Shown: positions 29,901 through 43,084, counted from the first letter of the stretch. The stretch: 64,000 bases of DNA from Trifolium pratense (GCF_020283565.1 NC_060065.1:26834409-26898408); one strand, 5' to 3'. Translations and numbers: made by a program. Notes: generated from the sequence alone by a model not told the origin.

Positions 29901-32041
29901 AAAGGAACACAATAATCTGAAAAAAGTGCAAATACCCAAGTTCCACATTAAAGTTTCTTCATCTGAACCATTTTTCTAGGATCAATGAGCTATGGATAAA
30001 AGCACAAGCATATGATATCAACTATATGAGAAACATAAATTCATAAACAATAGAAACATGCTGCTATATTCTAATACAAGAACTATGATCGTATGTATAA
30101 CCCCGAAATTAAATCAACTGAAATCATCATAAACATATGCATTTTTATTTAAAGATGAATGTCCTTTATGTTAGAAAGATGAAGGAGTTAGCACTTTTCT
30201 AAAATACCTTTCCATCTATTAGAGTTTGATGCACCAAAGAAGCCTTTTCCTTCAGTTCATCTGGTATACTTGCCAGTATAGAATCCTTTTCATTTACCGC
30301 CATCTAAAATACGGAAGGAATTTGTCAACATTGAAGTCCATGTGTCAATATGACACAACAAGAAGGTTCCGTCAAACCAAATATATAAATATTAGAAACT
30401 TCGCAAGTAAATGGTGAAGTTTTAAATTACTTAAGTTGGATTCACATATCTTTCTTTCAACAGAAACGACACACCAAGGCTTTAAAGATGTAATGGAAGC
30501 TTGAAAAACCACCAAGTTCTCACATCCACATATGTACAAAGGTTAAAAAATTAAAAAGGTTTTTCATTAATTAAATAAACAACGGATCCGTGAATCTTTA
30601 GAAAGGACATAACACCTAATAATCGGTGATTTTGAATCAACGATACAGTTGGTGTTATCCCAACTTTCTCTCTAATGCTTTAATTCTTACATCTATTTTG
30701 TCTTGTGGATTCCCAGACCCATCATAAAGTTTGCATCTCTGTAACATGGATCTTACTTTCTTTTACAACGCCATCACCTAGTCGGTCTTACAAAGTGCTG
30801 TAAAATTTTCTGTTAACTCGAGTCTTAATTCTTAACAGAAATTGAACATGAATCCTCTGGTTTACATCCTTTCTATTTCCCTCTATTTCTTACGATGCAT
30901 CTAAAATACTTAAACCATGGGATTTAAGGTATAAACTATGATAAATACAACAAAAAAAGATTATGAATACCTTCAAAACTTTCTTGACATTCCCCTCCAT
31001 TGTTCCATAAGGTTTCCTCTGCGGAATCCTTAACAGATACGAAATATCTTCAAGAGTTTCCTGGATCAGTATCAGTTGTAACGCAGCTTGTTAGTTTGTA
31101 TAATTAATAGTCATTTATAGATTAGTTAAAAACTAACTTTTTTGCACGATTTCTTTTATAAGACACAAATAGAGTTTTTTTTTTTTTTTGTTCCTATATA
31201 AATAAGAAATATAGTCTTATTTTCAAAATTATTGATTGTAAAATTTAAAGTAGTCCTCAGGGTGCAGAGTTCAAATCCCTCAGAGGACGATTGTAGTCGT
31301 CACTCTAATTAATGAATATTTTCTCCTTCCCCATTATTTTTTTTTTTTTAAGAAGCTAAATTAGCCCACCTAAATTGTCACCAGAGAGAATCAAATCTGA
31401 GACCTTAAGGAGGAGCACACTCTCATGTCCCAAGCCAATACCACCGGACCAACCCAAATGGCTTGGGACATTTGCTTAAAATTCTCTTATCTCATCAATC
31501 AAATTACCAACTCGAAACACAATTAGTTGAAATCCATAATAATAATTATAAATTGCAACCTGTATAGCCTTCATGTTAGCATTTGCAGGAATGGCTCTTC
31601 TAAGAGCAACTTCTCCCGTTCTCGGAACCTTCGTATCTGGCGAATACAGAATTGCCTTCGCAGCAGGAGAAGACACATAAGGAACCGAATCAACCAACGG
31701 AAACATAAAACTCAACTGAACAGTAGAAGCAATTAAGATAGGAATCACACTCTTCAATTGCTTCATTATCCTCTCACTTATACCAATTGAATTTTCATCA
31801 TCACGTTGCTCCTGCAAATAACAAATGAAAACAGCGCTTCAAAAATGCCGCAAAAAAAAATTAAAAAAATCCTCAATCATGAATAGGAGAGTGGTTTTGG
31901 AGTTACCTTTGTGAGGATGTGGTGGTTCTTTGAGAAACAGAAGATTCGAGAAGGTGGTGGTAGTGTTGTTAGTGTGGGTGATGTGGTGCGATGGAAGAAA
32001 GGGAGACGAGTGTTGAAGGAGGAAGAGAGAGGGTACGCCAT
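26916..32041 (-). CDS. CYP37: CYP37-type thylakoid-lumen cyclophilin, complete
   Basis: Twelve coding exons: 32041-31907, 31811-31560, 31060-30971, 30303-30208, 29787-29680, 29542-29493, 29238-29139, 28927-28874, 27746-27588, 27487-27365, 27168-27119, 27021-26916. All junctions are GT/AG and keep phase, giving 441 codons (440 residues). The start is ATG at 32041; the first 45 residues are Ser/Thr/Pro-rich with few acidic residues, as in a chloroplast transit peptide. A hydrophobic segment ending VPYVSSPAAKA in exon 2 could be the lumenal targeting signal. Then a helical N-terminal domain (VPRTGEVALRRAIP, YLLRIPQRKPYGTME) and a divergent C-terminal cyclophilin domain (GYSAPLTAGNFAKL, AVAMAHNEDSEEYSSPYQFFFYLYD, FDEGQFSVFG). 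It resembles CYP37 rather than CYP38, whose N-terminal domain differs. Isomerase activity is uncertain because the active-site region is divergent. Confidence 0.9.
28088..28215 (+). repeat. tRNA-derived SINE in CYP37 intron 8
   Basis: 'gctagctcagtggtaagagc' (A box) and 'gattttgaatcctg' (B box) are spaced as in a Pol III promoter. A tRNA-unrelated body and a 3' A-rich end ('ctctctaaaaaaaatc') follow. It lies in the intron 27747-28873 and is antisense to the gene. Confidence 0.6.
31235..31465. repeat. SINE-like debris in CYP37 intron 2
   Basis: 'gtgcagagttcaaatccctcag' resembles a B box at about 31262-31283, and a second tRNA-like phrase with 'gaatcaaatctgagacctt' follows at about 31388-31406. 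Both are degraded and no boundaries are visible. Confidence 0.35.
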
Positions 32042-32456
32042 TGATGTGAAAATTGGAGTTTGGTGCGCGCCTAATCTGTTCTTGTGTGAATGTGAAGCGG
32101 TAGTGGAACGACGAACACGTGGGCACTGGTGTTTTGAATTGTAAGGACATGCTTGCCCTCGGTTTAGAGGCGTTTGTAATAGTAGCTTTTTTAAAGGGAA
32201 AAAAAAGCACTTTTTTTAAAAAAATAATTATTTTTAAAAATATTGCATTCTTTTATCATACTTTTTTAATAAAATTAGAATCTAAAAATAATTGAAAAAA
32301 AACAGTTAAAAATGATAAGATGATAAGAGTAAGCTTCTCAAATAATAAGTTTTCGGCAAAATTATACTAGAGATTTTTATCTTACTTATTTGTAACACAT
32401 TAATCTTTATCTTTTTTTTTATTTAAGTCATTTATCTTTATAAACATAAACAAATT

Positions 32457-35400
32457 TGTTGAGATTTTTATGTTGGCTACATTTTGCAAAAACAAGTTAT
32501 AGCCATAATGCAACACAGGATGCTGTAGCATCGTGTACAACATTGTTAATGCTCTGTTTTACGCAGAATTTTTATATCACATCTTTGAAAGATTTGTTTC
32601 AGATATAATTTTTGTGCTTATCTAACAAGCCAAGACGTGCCTTGTCCCACAAGTATCTGAAGGCGGTTTATGTGTTATTATTTGATACAAAAATATATCG
32701 TGATATATTTTTGAATTTAATCAAATATTGTTTTGGAGTAAATCCTTATTGAAGAATTATTTTGAAGTAAATCTTGTGAGCTGGCCAGTGAAGATTCCAG
32801 CTGTTTATTTGAAGCTTTTCTCTCCAAGTTTCTGGAAGGTTGTTTATGTATTATTTAAAACAAAAATATAACATGTTATATTTTTGCGTGAAATCGATTA
32901 TTGGTTTTATTTTTAAAACTAGGGCTGACCGCAATTCCTACATGTGTGTGTCTGAAAACCTAGCTTGCACATCAAGACAATTCAAGGCTATAAATACATG
33001 AAGACTTGAACCTATTTGTGCACTAAAGTCATTGTTCATCAAGATATAGTCTTTAGGGTTTCGTGTCTTTGAGTCATTCTCTATGAGAGTTGGTGTAAGT
33101 GAACCACTCGGGTTGTGAGATGGTCACTATGTCCTCACTCAGAGACTTATAGGTAATGAGTTGAGTATTGTACTTGGAGGAAGCTTGTAAGCAACTCCAA
33201 ATTGTGAACTTAGTCAAGTGTTGGCTAGGTATTAGTTTCTTAGGAGAGTGTCTCCATCTTGATCGTTATTAAATTGACAGCAGCACAGTACGTGTTGTAA
33301 CACCCCAATGTTGATAATTTCTAATTTAATAGAAAAAATTGATTGATGATGCGGCAAAATTATTAGTAGTATTACTTTAATTGTGGTAATTGAGTAGCAT
33401 ATTTGTGAGTTTCACTTAATGCATTAAACGAGGTTTTTACTAGTTGGACTAGTAAGTTAGGGGAGGTGAGGCCCATTAGTGAGAGAGTGTGAATAATAAG
33501 CCCATTTGAGTTAGGGGTAAAATTGAAATTTCACAATTTAAGTAAACCCTAAGTATTTAAGGTCATTTTAGTGAGAGAAGTAACATTTTTTATGAAAGGT
33601 AGAAAGAGTTGAGAGAAGGAGGAGCTAGAAAAAAGGGGTTTTAGAGAAAGAGAAGAAGATGAACGAAGAGGATGAAGAACAAGAGGAGAGGAGAGCTAGA
33701 GTTTGAAGATAACCATCAAATTCTCCATTTTTCATGAGGTAAGGGAAGTTTTGTTCATGGGTAGAGGTTGGTTGATGAAGGGAGAGAATGAAATTCATTC
33801 TCATCTCCCAAGATCCTTCATCGCTCTTATTGATGCTTTAGAATTCATGTTTGAATCCATGTTATCTTGTTGTGTTGTTTTGAGAAAAATGAGTTTTTAT
33901 ATAATTTAATGAATTAATGATGATGAATCTTGATGATTTGGTGTTGATTGTTGATGGAATGATGTTTGTTGAGGTTCAAATATCATGAGTGTTGATTAGT
34001 GAAGTCTTAGGACTAATGGGATTCAAATTGGGTTTTTGGAAAATCAAAGATTGGATTTTTATAGTTTAAGAAAAACTGTTTTTGATAAAGTCTGCAGCAA
34101 AAACGTGAAAATTTGACCCCTTTGTGTTCTGAACTGGTTTTTGACGTCAACATAAAAGTTGTAGCTCTTTCCCTTAGATTTCCAACGCATGTTTACGCGT
34201 TGAAATCCGATATACGTAGCTCAACTTATGGTCTGCGCGGTGAGCAGGTCAAAACCTGCAAAATTCTGCAGGTGGATGCTGTCTTTTGCGCCTCATGCGC
34301 AAAGCTAGCGCATCATGCGCAAATCACAGTCCTGCAACTCTGGTTTGCGTTGTTCTGTGATGTTAGGTCTATTTTGCCAATCCCTTTTTATCCCTAATCT
34401 TTATACTACTTAATCATAATTATTAGGTGAGTTTAGGAGAGTTTAAATCACTACTTTTCATGATAAAACTTAGTGATTAATTAGGAGAAGTTGTTTTCGA
34501 ATTAAAACGAATCTAGTAAAGAATAATTAAGAATTTTGGGAAATATAGAGAATGTAGTTGAGTGGATTAGCTAAATTATTTTATCTAATCTTCGAAAAGA
34601 TAATGGTGATGAATATATGAATGAAACTAAATTGATGTGTTAGTTAATGTATTTAATTGATAAACTTTATTTGTGAGTTTATTGATGAAGTGTTATTGAC
34701 GTGGATTATTGATGAATTCTATTCGTGTACTAAATGATGAATTTTATTGGTGTATGAATTCTCTTGGTGTATTAGTGATGTGTTCGTGCGTATGCACAAT
34801 GAAGGTGTTTTCATGCTTATGCACAATGTCGAGGTGTGATTGTTCATGAATATAACTAGGATGTTCAATTTATTGATGATGATAAATAAGGATTTATCAT
34901 GCGTAGGTGTATTCTAAAGACGATAATTTAGAATATTTGGATTATGTTATCCATATTATGTTGATGTTGTAGTTGAGATAAAACCATATATTTGGTATAT
35001 GCACATTCATGCATTCATAAGTTGTGTTTATTGATGAGTATTCTAGAGACGATGATCTAGTTTACTGTTGTTTTAGAGACGATGATGTAAAACATTTGGA
35101 ATAAGTTTTCCAAAATTATGATGATGGGTACCACATGCATATAGGCCGTATTTAGGAAGACATTGCATACTTAATTTCAATAGATGAAATGTTGTATGAT
35201 TGATTTAATTAATTGATTAGTGATGTGTAAATTGAGGTGTTGATTAAATGGTATAAATGTTGCATGAATTATTAATGTGATATAATCATGTTTATACCTT
35301 GTTGTATATTTCCTTTTTTTTTTGCTCATTACATAAACTCACCCTGTTATTTGTTATTTGACTGGGCACTTGGGAACTCAATTTCTCAGGTGTTGTGTTT

Positions 35401-36040
35401 TGGTGTTCGTGTTCCGGTGTAGCCTCGCTCTGATTTGGACACATAGGGAGGGTGTATAATATTTCAATTTTATTTATATGGTCTAGGTTAAGACATAAAA
35501 ATGTATAAGTCACTCGTAAAAGATTTTCATCTAATGCACGTGTATACTAATTAAATTTATAGTAATGTAATTTGGGAATAGTAATACCCTAATTCCTAAT
35601 ATTCCTCTATCTCCATCCTTAATTATTAACTAATAAAGTTTTATTTTTATCTGCTGCGAAAATTTTAAAACAATCCTCTTATAAAACTAGAATAATACGA
35701 GTATTCAGGTTAGGGTGTACACGTGTTGTTAGAGGGAATTTGGGACGGGGTCTCATTATTTAGGAGGTTCCTAGATAAGATTGCACGGGTAGTGTCTAGG
35801 CGATAAGTCAAGTACCGGGTGTTGGTCGAAGACTTTGAACTAGAGCTATTATAGTTGATTCATTCCTGGATTGGTATCCCCCAGATTAGGTGACGTTGCA
35901 CCGAACTGGGTTAACAAATGATTTGTGTTATTTATCTTCATGCACTTAGTTTATTTATAACTTGTTTATTGTGTTATGTACTGGTACAAGATGTTATAGC
36001 ATCTTTCGCAGCATATTTCCACCAGCCTGTCAGAATTTCA
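32457..36040 (+). mobile_element. Outer solo LTR, copia SIRE/Maximus-like, split by a second LTR
   Basis: Outer LTR 32457-33295 plus 35727-36040, about 1.15 kb without the insertion. It runs TGTTGAGA...GAATTTCA with target duplication AAATT at 32452-32456 and 36041-36045. A TATA-like 'ggctataaatacatgaag' is at about 32988-33005. No PBS, purine tract or coding sequence is attached, so this is a solo LTR left by LTR-LTR recombination. The SIRE/Maximus family call is from memory of similar legume LTRs and is weak; the boundaries are firmer. Confidence 0.75.
33296..35721 (+). mobile_element. Inner solo LTR, chromovirus (Tekay-like) gypsy
   Basis: 2426 bp, from TGTAACACCCC to GGGTGTACA, flanked by the target duplication CGTGT (33291-33295 and 35722-35726). 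TGTAACACCCC starts are common in Tekay-type Ty3/gypsy LTRs, as is a late phrase like 'attacataaactcaccctg'. No coding region is found inside. It sits within the outer LTR, so it inserted later. Confidence 0.8.
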
Positions 36041-36425
36041 AAATTAATCTTTTATTTAGTTTTTAATTGAAAAAATGATGATGTGAAAGGCCACATGGGA
36101 TAAATTTATTTAAGTCATTAATATTGATGAGTCTCAATAATATATCAAATGATTTTCAATTTCTTTAAAAACAATTATGGAAGATCAATATGATATAAAC
36201 TTTAAATCCAACAACGAATTTTGTAAAATTTATATTCGTTATAATGTTATTCATTCAAGATTTGTGCATCATGCACCACTTGAACTACTCTTTCATATTA
36301 AACTTGGCCTATTTATCATACATGCATTAAAACATATCAACAATGTTTAAATCACACTCTGCAAAAAAAAATTAAATCACACACTAACTTATCAACAAAT
36401 TCAACTTGAAATAAAATATTTTAGG

Positions 36426-36863
36426 TTTAAATATTGGCTAAATGCAACCAGGAGTTTTTTTAAGTTATGCGTTTGTAACTCACTTAAGTTTTTAGGTAAC
36501 AAATATGTCTTTTAAGTTTCTAATTTATTGCACTGTTATCCTTTAAGTTATTATTCGTTACAAAAAGCATTGAAGTAACTTAGTGGATGATAGTGAACAC
36601 TGTATTTTGCCTTTCAAACAACAAGAAGCAACTTTCAGTGCAAGTTAATGGTTATATTAGCATTTTTGTACCTGAGGATGGAAGAGCAATAGTGTAATAA
36701 ATTAGAAAATTAAAATGACCTTACCTAAAAAACTTAAAAGACTTATTTGTTATGTAAAAAACTTTTTTTTTTTAAGACAAAAAAAATTGTTATGTAAAAA
36801 ACTTAAAAGACATATCTATTACAAATACGAAACTTAAAGGATCCATTATGCCAATATAGGCAA
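36426..36863. repeat. Long-TIR element, about 440 bp
   Basis: The left end ('ggctaaatgcaaccagg...gtcttttaagtttctaattta') is mirrored by the right end, which complemented reads 'gcctatattggcataatgg...atatgtcttttaagttttttac'. The arms are roughly 120 bp and imperfect. It carries no coding capacity; the class is not resolved. Confidence 0.5.
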
Positions 36864-37971
36864 AAAAAAAAAAAAAAAAGTACACCTGATAATGCACTCC
36901 TCTTTCTTGAACTAGCTTCAAACTAATTAAGGGTGTTTGCGGGTCAGATTTCATCTATTTTAGCCAACCTATTACCCGACCCAAATGAGGTTTTAGTTCC
37001 GGATGTATCAACTACTAGCATGTCTATAGTAGGCAAAGGATATGATTCCTCGGGGAAAGCTTTATTCAGATCGGTGGAGTCAATCATATTGGATATGTGT
37101 TGTTTATCTTATTTACCCTCACATTTGAGCTTTATTCATGTGTTGTTTATTGAATATGTTATCTCCTAGATGAACCCAACTTTTGCTGGTTTGGATTGTT
37201 CTAGGGTATGCTCCTGATTGTCGCTATTTTCACTGCCAAATTTGTTTGAGATATGTTCAGCCAATTAAGAGTAACTGAATCTGACATAGGAGGGGCCGAG
37301 GGGGCACTTATCTTATTTGAATGCCTTCTTTATGTTAGGGGAACACTGAAACATGCTAGTATTTATCTGATCTAAAAATGTCCGGGAATAATGAAGCCTT
37401 TTTTTTACCCAATATAATGAAGCCTTTTTTTTACTCCAAAGGTCAGGTTAGTATTTGAATGAGGGAAAATGCTAAGAAAATTGGGTGACGATTGCATACC
37501 TTAGGGTTTAGAGTTATGTGTGTATTTATAGGTCAAACCTTACATGAGTGTGCATGAAGAGTGACAATTCCAATATGTGAGTGGGGTTGAGAATAATACA
37601 ATTTTAGTATTATGTTGAATTCTCATTGGTTGAGAACGTGAACGTCCTTCCCTTGAGTGGTTATCCCATACTTGGTAACATGTGTTGGAGCTTTTACACC
37701 CTTGGGCCTCAAGTGTATTATGCTTAATTTAGTCCAGTCTGGAATATTATCATACTTGGTAACATGCATTGGAGCTTTTACACCCTTTTACCACATTTTT
37801 TTTTCCAAGTAGTCTAGTGCTTAAAAATTTCACTCTTAAAATTGATAAATGAAATAATCGGGGTTCGAACTCCGACCCTACTTATATAATCCAATATTTT
37901 TACCACACAATATCAAAATGAATGTATTGAAATTAAAAAATTAGTAAAAAAAAGAATGTGACTCAGGATGC

Positions 37972-38645
37972 GTTGGTTCCGCAAAAGGATGGTTAATGGA
38001 TAGAATAATATTGGACAATTGACTGAGTTACATGACAACTTTTTGTACTTCACCGTGTTTGATGATCAGTGCCCAGGACAAACAATTTTATATTGTACCA
38101 TATTTGATAGGTTAATTTACTGGACAAAATTATATAAAATTTACAATAATACCCTTTGTGATTTGCAATCTTTGATTATTGTGTGATGAATTGCATCAAA
38201 CAAGATGGCTTTTTGTGTGATGAATTGTTGATTTTACCGTGAATGAATCAAATAGAATCATGAACGAACGAAGACAAAAGATGAAGGAAAAGGAACAAAA
38301 GCATAAAGAGAACAGAGAAGTGTGTCAGGATATATGATGAAGGAAACAATTACGTGATAGAAATGAGGGATGCACTCGCAGAGTAGGGCAGTGAACAATT
38401 TTGCGGAGAATAGGTAAGAAGAAGACGATGCGAGAAAAATCTAAGCAAGGATAAAAAGGTATTTTTCAATTGTTGTCCACCAGACAAAAAGTTGTCCCAA
38501 ACTTTAGTGAGTTACAAAAAAACGCTTAGTTGTCCGGTCCATCAGAATTTATTTTGTGTTGTCCTTGCTCTTTTTCAAATCAAACAATGGACAATTATTT
38601 TTGTCTCGTCCTGTCCTTCATTTTTTCGTAAATTAAACGCACCCT
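37972..38645. repeat. Possible MITE with TTGTCC-rich ends
   Basis: The left part 'gatgcgttggttccgcaaaa...ttggacaattgactgagtta' and the complement of the right part 'agggtgcgtttaatttacg' have matching termini and scattered GGACAA/TTGTCC words. The repeats are imperfect and no target duplication is clear. Confidence 0.35.
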
Positions 38646-39346
38646 TAATTCAGAATTTGATGGAGTGTCACAGACACACACAATATCAAAATGTGAGTTG
38701 CTGACGTGGTGGAATCGTGGCGGCTATGTAGAAAAGCAAACAAATATCACAAGTCGCGTAATAATAATAAGGTAAGCACTCCGGTACACATCTTATGTGG
38801 ACGTGTACCGGTACATTGTTAAGGTGTATAATTTTAATTGGTCCACATGTAATAATAATTTAACATGTCATTTCAAGACTTCTTTAAATAGAAATTTCCT
38901 AAATTACTCTTTTAATTTACAAAAATTTTATAATGAAAATTAAAGAAATTTCCTAAATTTCCTTTTGTCAAAAAAAAAAAATAGATGTTTTGTAAAAAAA
39001 AAAAAAAGAGATGAGATTTTTAATTTACAAAAATTTCAAAATGGATTTTTTTTTACAAAAGGGTTTTTTTTTGTGAAATTGACAAAAGGGTTTTAATATG
39101 TGTGTTTTTTTGCTTTTCATCTATTTCTATTATTTTTTATACTTATAGCACCACTCGTTTTGAAGCATTTCTTTCAATTTCTCGTAAAGTTCATATTTTT
39201 ATTTCATATATGCAATTTCGAGGTTTTTCAATTTTCGGCGGTTGGATTTTTTTTGTTTTAGGTTGTGGGTATCATTCTTCTCTTTCTTGCATAAAAAAAT
39301 TCTTACTAAATACCCCCTCTGATCCTATATATAAAAAAAAGTAATT

Positions 39347-39552
39347 TTCTCTGAAATACCCCCTATTCTCTTATGAAATTATTATCTACTAAATACAATA
39401 ATCGGCAAATAATTTTTTGATTTAATAAATAATTATTAATTTATTAATTCCTACTAAATACCCCCTCTTCTCTTATGAAATTATTATCTCTGAAATACAA
39501 TAATCGGCAAATAATTTTTTGATTTAATAAATAATTATTAATTTATTAATTA
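39347..39552. repeat. Two-copy tandem repeat, about 103 bp
   Basis: The block 'aaataccccctattctcttatg...aatttattaatt' at about 39354-39447 recurs nearly identically at about 39456-39551; only a few positions differ (such as tactaaat versus tctgaaat). Confidence 0.85.
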
Positions 39553-39702
39553 ATTGATCTAATGTACCGGTAGATTGAATTTTTACATATGTACCATAGA
39601 AGCCCCCTAATAAGTTTGAGGGCTTTTCTTACTTAAGCCCTCAACAAGTTTTATTAGACAATTGAGGTTTTCATGTAGTGTGTGCTTCTTAAAAAAAAAA
39701 AA

Positions 39703-40227
39703 GGTAAATGCCTATTTACCCCCTGCAAAATCTAGGATTTTTCGTTTACCGTCCGTGCGGATTTTTTTTCTGTTTACCCCCGTGCAATGTCAAGATTTTT
39801 TCATTTTGCCTCCTAGATGAAGTTTTTTTTTACGTGGCATGCACACGTGGAAATACATTAAATTTATATTTATTTTTAAAAATCCACGTTAGTTAATATT
39901 TTTTTAAAAAAAATTTGAAAAAATTTATTATTATTTTTTGTAAAAAAAAAATTAAAGTTTTAAGAAAAAAAATTTCAAAAAAAATTTATTGTTATTTTTA
40001 TAAAAAATATATTAACTGGCGTGAATTTTTAAAAATAAATAAAAATTTAATGCATTTCCACGTGTGCATGCCACGTCAGCAAAGATGCACAGTTAGATGT
40101 CCACTTGTCTATCTAGGGGGCAAAATGAAAAAATCTTGACATTGCAGGGGGTAAACGGAAAAAAAATTCGTGCAGAGGGGTAAACGAAATATCGTTAATT
40201 TTGCAAGGCGGTAAATAGGCATTTACC
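39703..40227. mobile_element. Fold-back element with long TIRs
   Basis: It begins GGTAAATGCCTATTTACC and ends with the exact complement. Inverted repeats of about 180 bp per side include matching 'acgtggcatgcacacgtgg' blocks. Both ends abut runs of 10-13 A, so the target duplication may be oligo-A. The centre is about 100 bp of A/T-rich sequence. Non-autonomous; a Mutator-like origin is possible but not shown. Confidence 0.75.
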
Positions 40228-40299
40228 AAAAAAAAAAAAAGAGTAATTCTACCAACTATGATTAAGGGTGTGTTTGATCTGCTAAAACTTAAGGGACCT

Positions 40300-42720
40300 G
40301 ACAGGACAACTTCAGTTGTCTTGTACGTGTTTGATTTTAATTTTTTTCTCAAACAATTCAATACCACCTAATTGGAACGAGACACATAACATTTAAATTT
40401 TTAGCAATATAACATTTCGATGTCAACTAATTGGATTACCTGTGAATCAAAAACCTAGTTATCATAAAATGATTATTAAGTTGCTACTAATTCTACCGAT
40501 AAGAACTAAAGAAATAAATTGACCAAATTGAAATGTAAAACACTTAAGAATTTAAATGTCGACAATCTAACAGTTCAACATCAACTAGTTAGATTAACTA
40601 TGACTCATGAAACGTAATTCATATGAAATGAGTGTTAAGTCTCAACTAATTTTCTCAACTGTGACATAGGGAATCAATTCATCTTAGTTAATCTATCAAA
40701 CTTGTCCTAATTGAAATGATAAACACTTAAAAAGTTGACTTTCAACATTCTAGCTAACAGTTCAACATTCTAGCTAACACCAGAAACCTAATTATTATGA
40801 AAGGATTGTTAAGTCACAACCAATTAGACTGAAAGGAACTAAGGAGATCAAACATTCTCAATCTCACTATTCAACTTGACCAAGTGAGAATGAGAAACAC
40901 TTAAGAATTCAAATTCTAAAATCAAACAATTCAACCTCAACTAATTAGATTAACCTGAAGGGATTTAAGAGGGGTTTTTCAAAATAATTAATCCTCTTAG
41001 CGGAACAATCCCGATGAACGGATCTTGATTAAACCATTAATCACAAATCAAAGAACACAAAACCACAAGTTTATGTGTTTACCTCTTGAAGTGCAGAACC
41101 TTTGAGGTAGAAACTGTTTCTGATCACGAGCAAAGCAAAGTAGCGATGCACCTACTCAGTCCACACGAACAGAACTTCTCCAATGACCGGTGCTAGCCAA
41201 TTCCACCAGAGATTCAGAGAGAATAAGGTTTAGAGAGCGGCGGCTAGGTTTCACTTTGTGAATTAGGTTAAAACTTTTTAAAACTTCATCACAAGGGTTC
41301 TATTTTTAGAACCACTTGTGTGGTCATCAAGCCAAGCACTGCACCGTACCTTACGGTGGACCGCATTTCTCTATTTTTCATAAATTAAATAATAAGTCAT
41401 ACTTAATTATTTAATTACTAATAAGTCCTGCTTATTATTTTATAAATAAGTCTTACTTATTTATTTCTCTCATCTATCTGTCCTTTGTGTGTGACCCTAT
41501 AGGTTCTCGTAACGTTGACAATAATATTAAATAACATATTTAATATTATAAACAGTGAGCGGTATCTAGCAACACATCATTGCTACCCAAGTGACGAGAA
41601 TGTCATGTGATCTGACGAAACCTTTATGTGATAACGATCGTGTGTATAATTACCCCTTTGTCCTTATATCTATATTGAACATAAGGCATAGATCGTGTCA
41701 CCCTTGTATGGTTCAATATCTTATTTCTTGATCCCAGAATATACTGAGCAACGAATAAGCTTAATATCTCATATTGACTTAGTTCGGCGTGGCCACGCAT
41801 TTTATCAGTCATATTTCATCAAGAGGCCTACAGATATTGCTCCTGTTATGTAGGAGGGGCAAATTTCATCTAGGTCACTCATGTCCCTCAGCATGATTTA
41901 TAGAGTACCCATCAACCGACTTTATAGTCATCCTGTTACGGACAATGTTTGAACGACAACTAAGTACTCTACTCCACATCTAGGGTCCATAGTGGTTTCA
42001 GGTCGAAGGGTGGTATACACCATTATCACTATGAGAATAACTTATGACACTTTCATAACATACTATGTAGCATTCTCATGGCGGGTCAATCCAATATAAA
42101 TATTACTCCTAATATTTATATCTATGTGAAGACTTGATATCTCATATCCATGACTCGTGAGATGAAGTCATCAATCTACTCACATAATAGTCTCTATGTT
42201 TTACTGTTATCCCACATCACAGTAAAACTTGACTATGGATACTTTAAGAATAGTTTCATTATGTTTAATGGAGTCTCACTATTAAGTCACACTTAATGTT
42301 CCATTAATTAGACTAGCTATTCTAGGGACTTTATTAGTTTGAAACAAACATAATAAAGAAATGCCTTATTATATATATTAAATATATAAATCAAAGTCAT
42401 CATACAAAAGACGATTCTATCAAAATAGATTGGCTTTTAGGGCTTACTCCAACATAACCATGACTTAAAAAAACTTAGTTCAAATGAAATGAATATTAAG
42501 TCTCGACTAATAATGTCAATTGTATCAACAGAAATAAAAAAAATTAGATCAAACCCTTCAACTTGAAACATAGTTCATATGCAAACTTAACTAATTATAC
42601 TTACTTTATTAAGGAATTCGATTTTTTCCAATCAAGTCGTTCAATATCACTTAATTGGACTAACAATAATTTATGAATTTAAATTTCGACAATCAAGCAT
42701 GTCTAGAACAATATTAAAAG
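40300..42720. repeat. Degenerate repeat array interrupted by a solo LTR
   Basis: Phrases such as 'cacttaagaatttaaatgtc', 'aacatcaactaattagatta' and 'catatgaaatgagtgttaag' recur several times between 40370 and 40955 and resume at 42460-42700 after the LTR insertion. The unit is perhaps 170-200 bp and much diverged. Confidence 0.55.
40956..42454 (-). mobile_element. Solo LTR, about 1.5 kb
   Basis: On the minus strand it starts TGTTGGAGTAAGCCC. The ends are TG/CA and the target duplication TAACC lies at 40951-40955 and 42455-42459. The flanking repeat reads through when the element is removed. It has no PBS, purine tract or ORF. The orientation rests on my recollection of LTRs that begin this way, and the family is not assigned. 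Confidence 0.8.
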
Positions 42721-43084
42721 TTCATTTACAAAACTTTAGTATTTTTTAATATCAGACGAATTAAATATGAATTTTCTAAATCAAAATATCAAGATAAAAG
42801 TAACGAATATTTTGACCTAGAAATCAAATTTTGTGCTCCTTACTTACTTTTGGACAAACTTTTTATAATGCGCTATACATATTTGCAAAATCATCATAAA
42901 TATACATCAACTTTACAACATGACCAAAATTGCATGCATAAACATTTTGTGGGGATCAAAACATGACATTTTCTTATGAAGATGAAAAATTAAATTTAGT
43001 AATTTTGTATCGATAACAAACTTATTTCCTGTAATATATAACGAATCACTAAAAATTAACAATATTACAATAAAATATATAAAT

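Larger units (their letters stand above)
36046..39702. other. AT-rich intergenic region with TIR-element remnants
   Basis: No gene accepted. It includes the TIR elements listed separately, a tRNA-like 'ggggttcgaactccgaccc' at about 37859-37877, and a two-copy tandem repeat near 39350-39550. A 78-codon frame at 36933-37169 resembles nothing I know. Confidence 0.45.

Noticed and set aside
26916..32041. Assignment as CYP38
   Set aside because: The N-terminal domain phrases (VPRTGE..LRRAIP, LLRIPQRKPYGTME) and GRGTVEFVIE do not fit CYP38 as I recall it; they fit CYP37.
31839..32150. CYP37 start at the ATG at 32150
   Set aside because: That frame does not join exon 2 in phase at the only good donor (31906). 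The ATG at 32041 does, and gives a typical transit peptide.
36933..37169. 78-codon frame as a small gene
   Set aside because: No family resemblance, splice context or promoter; composition is like the flanking repeats.
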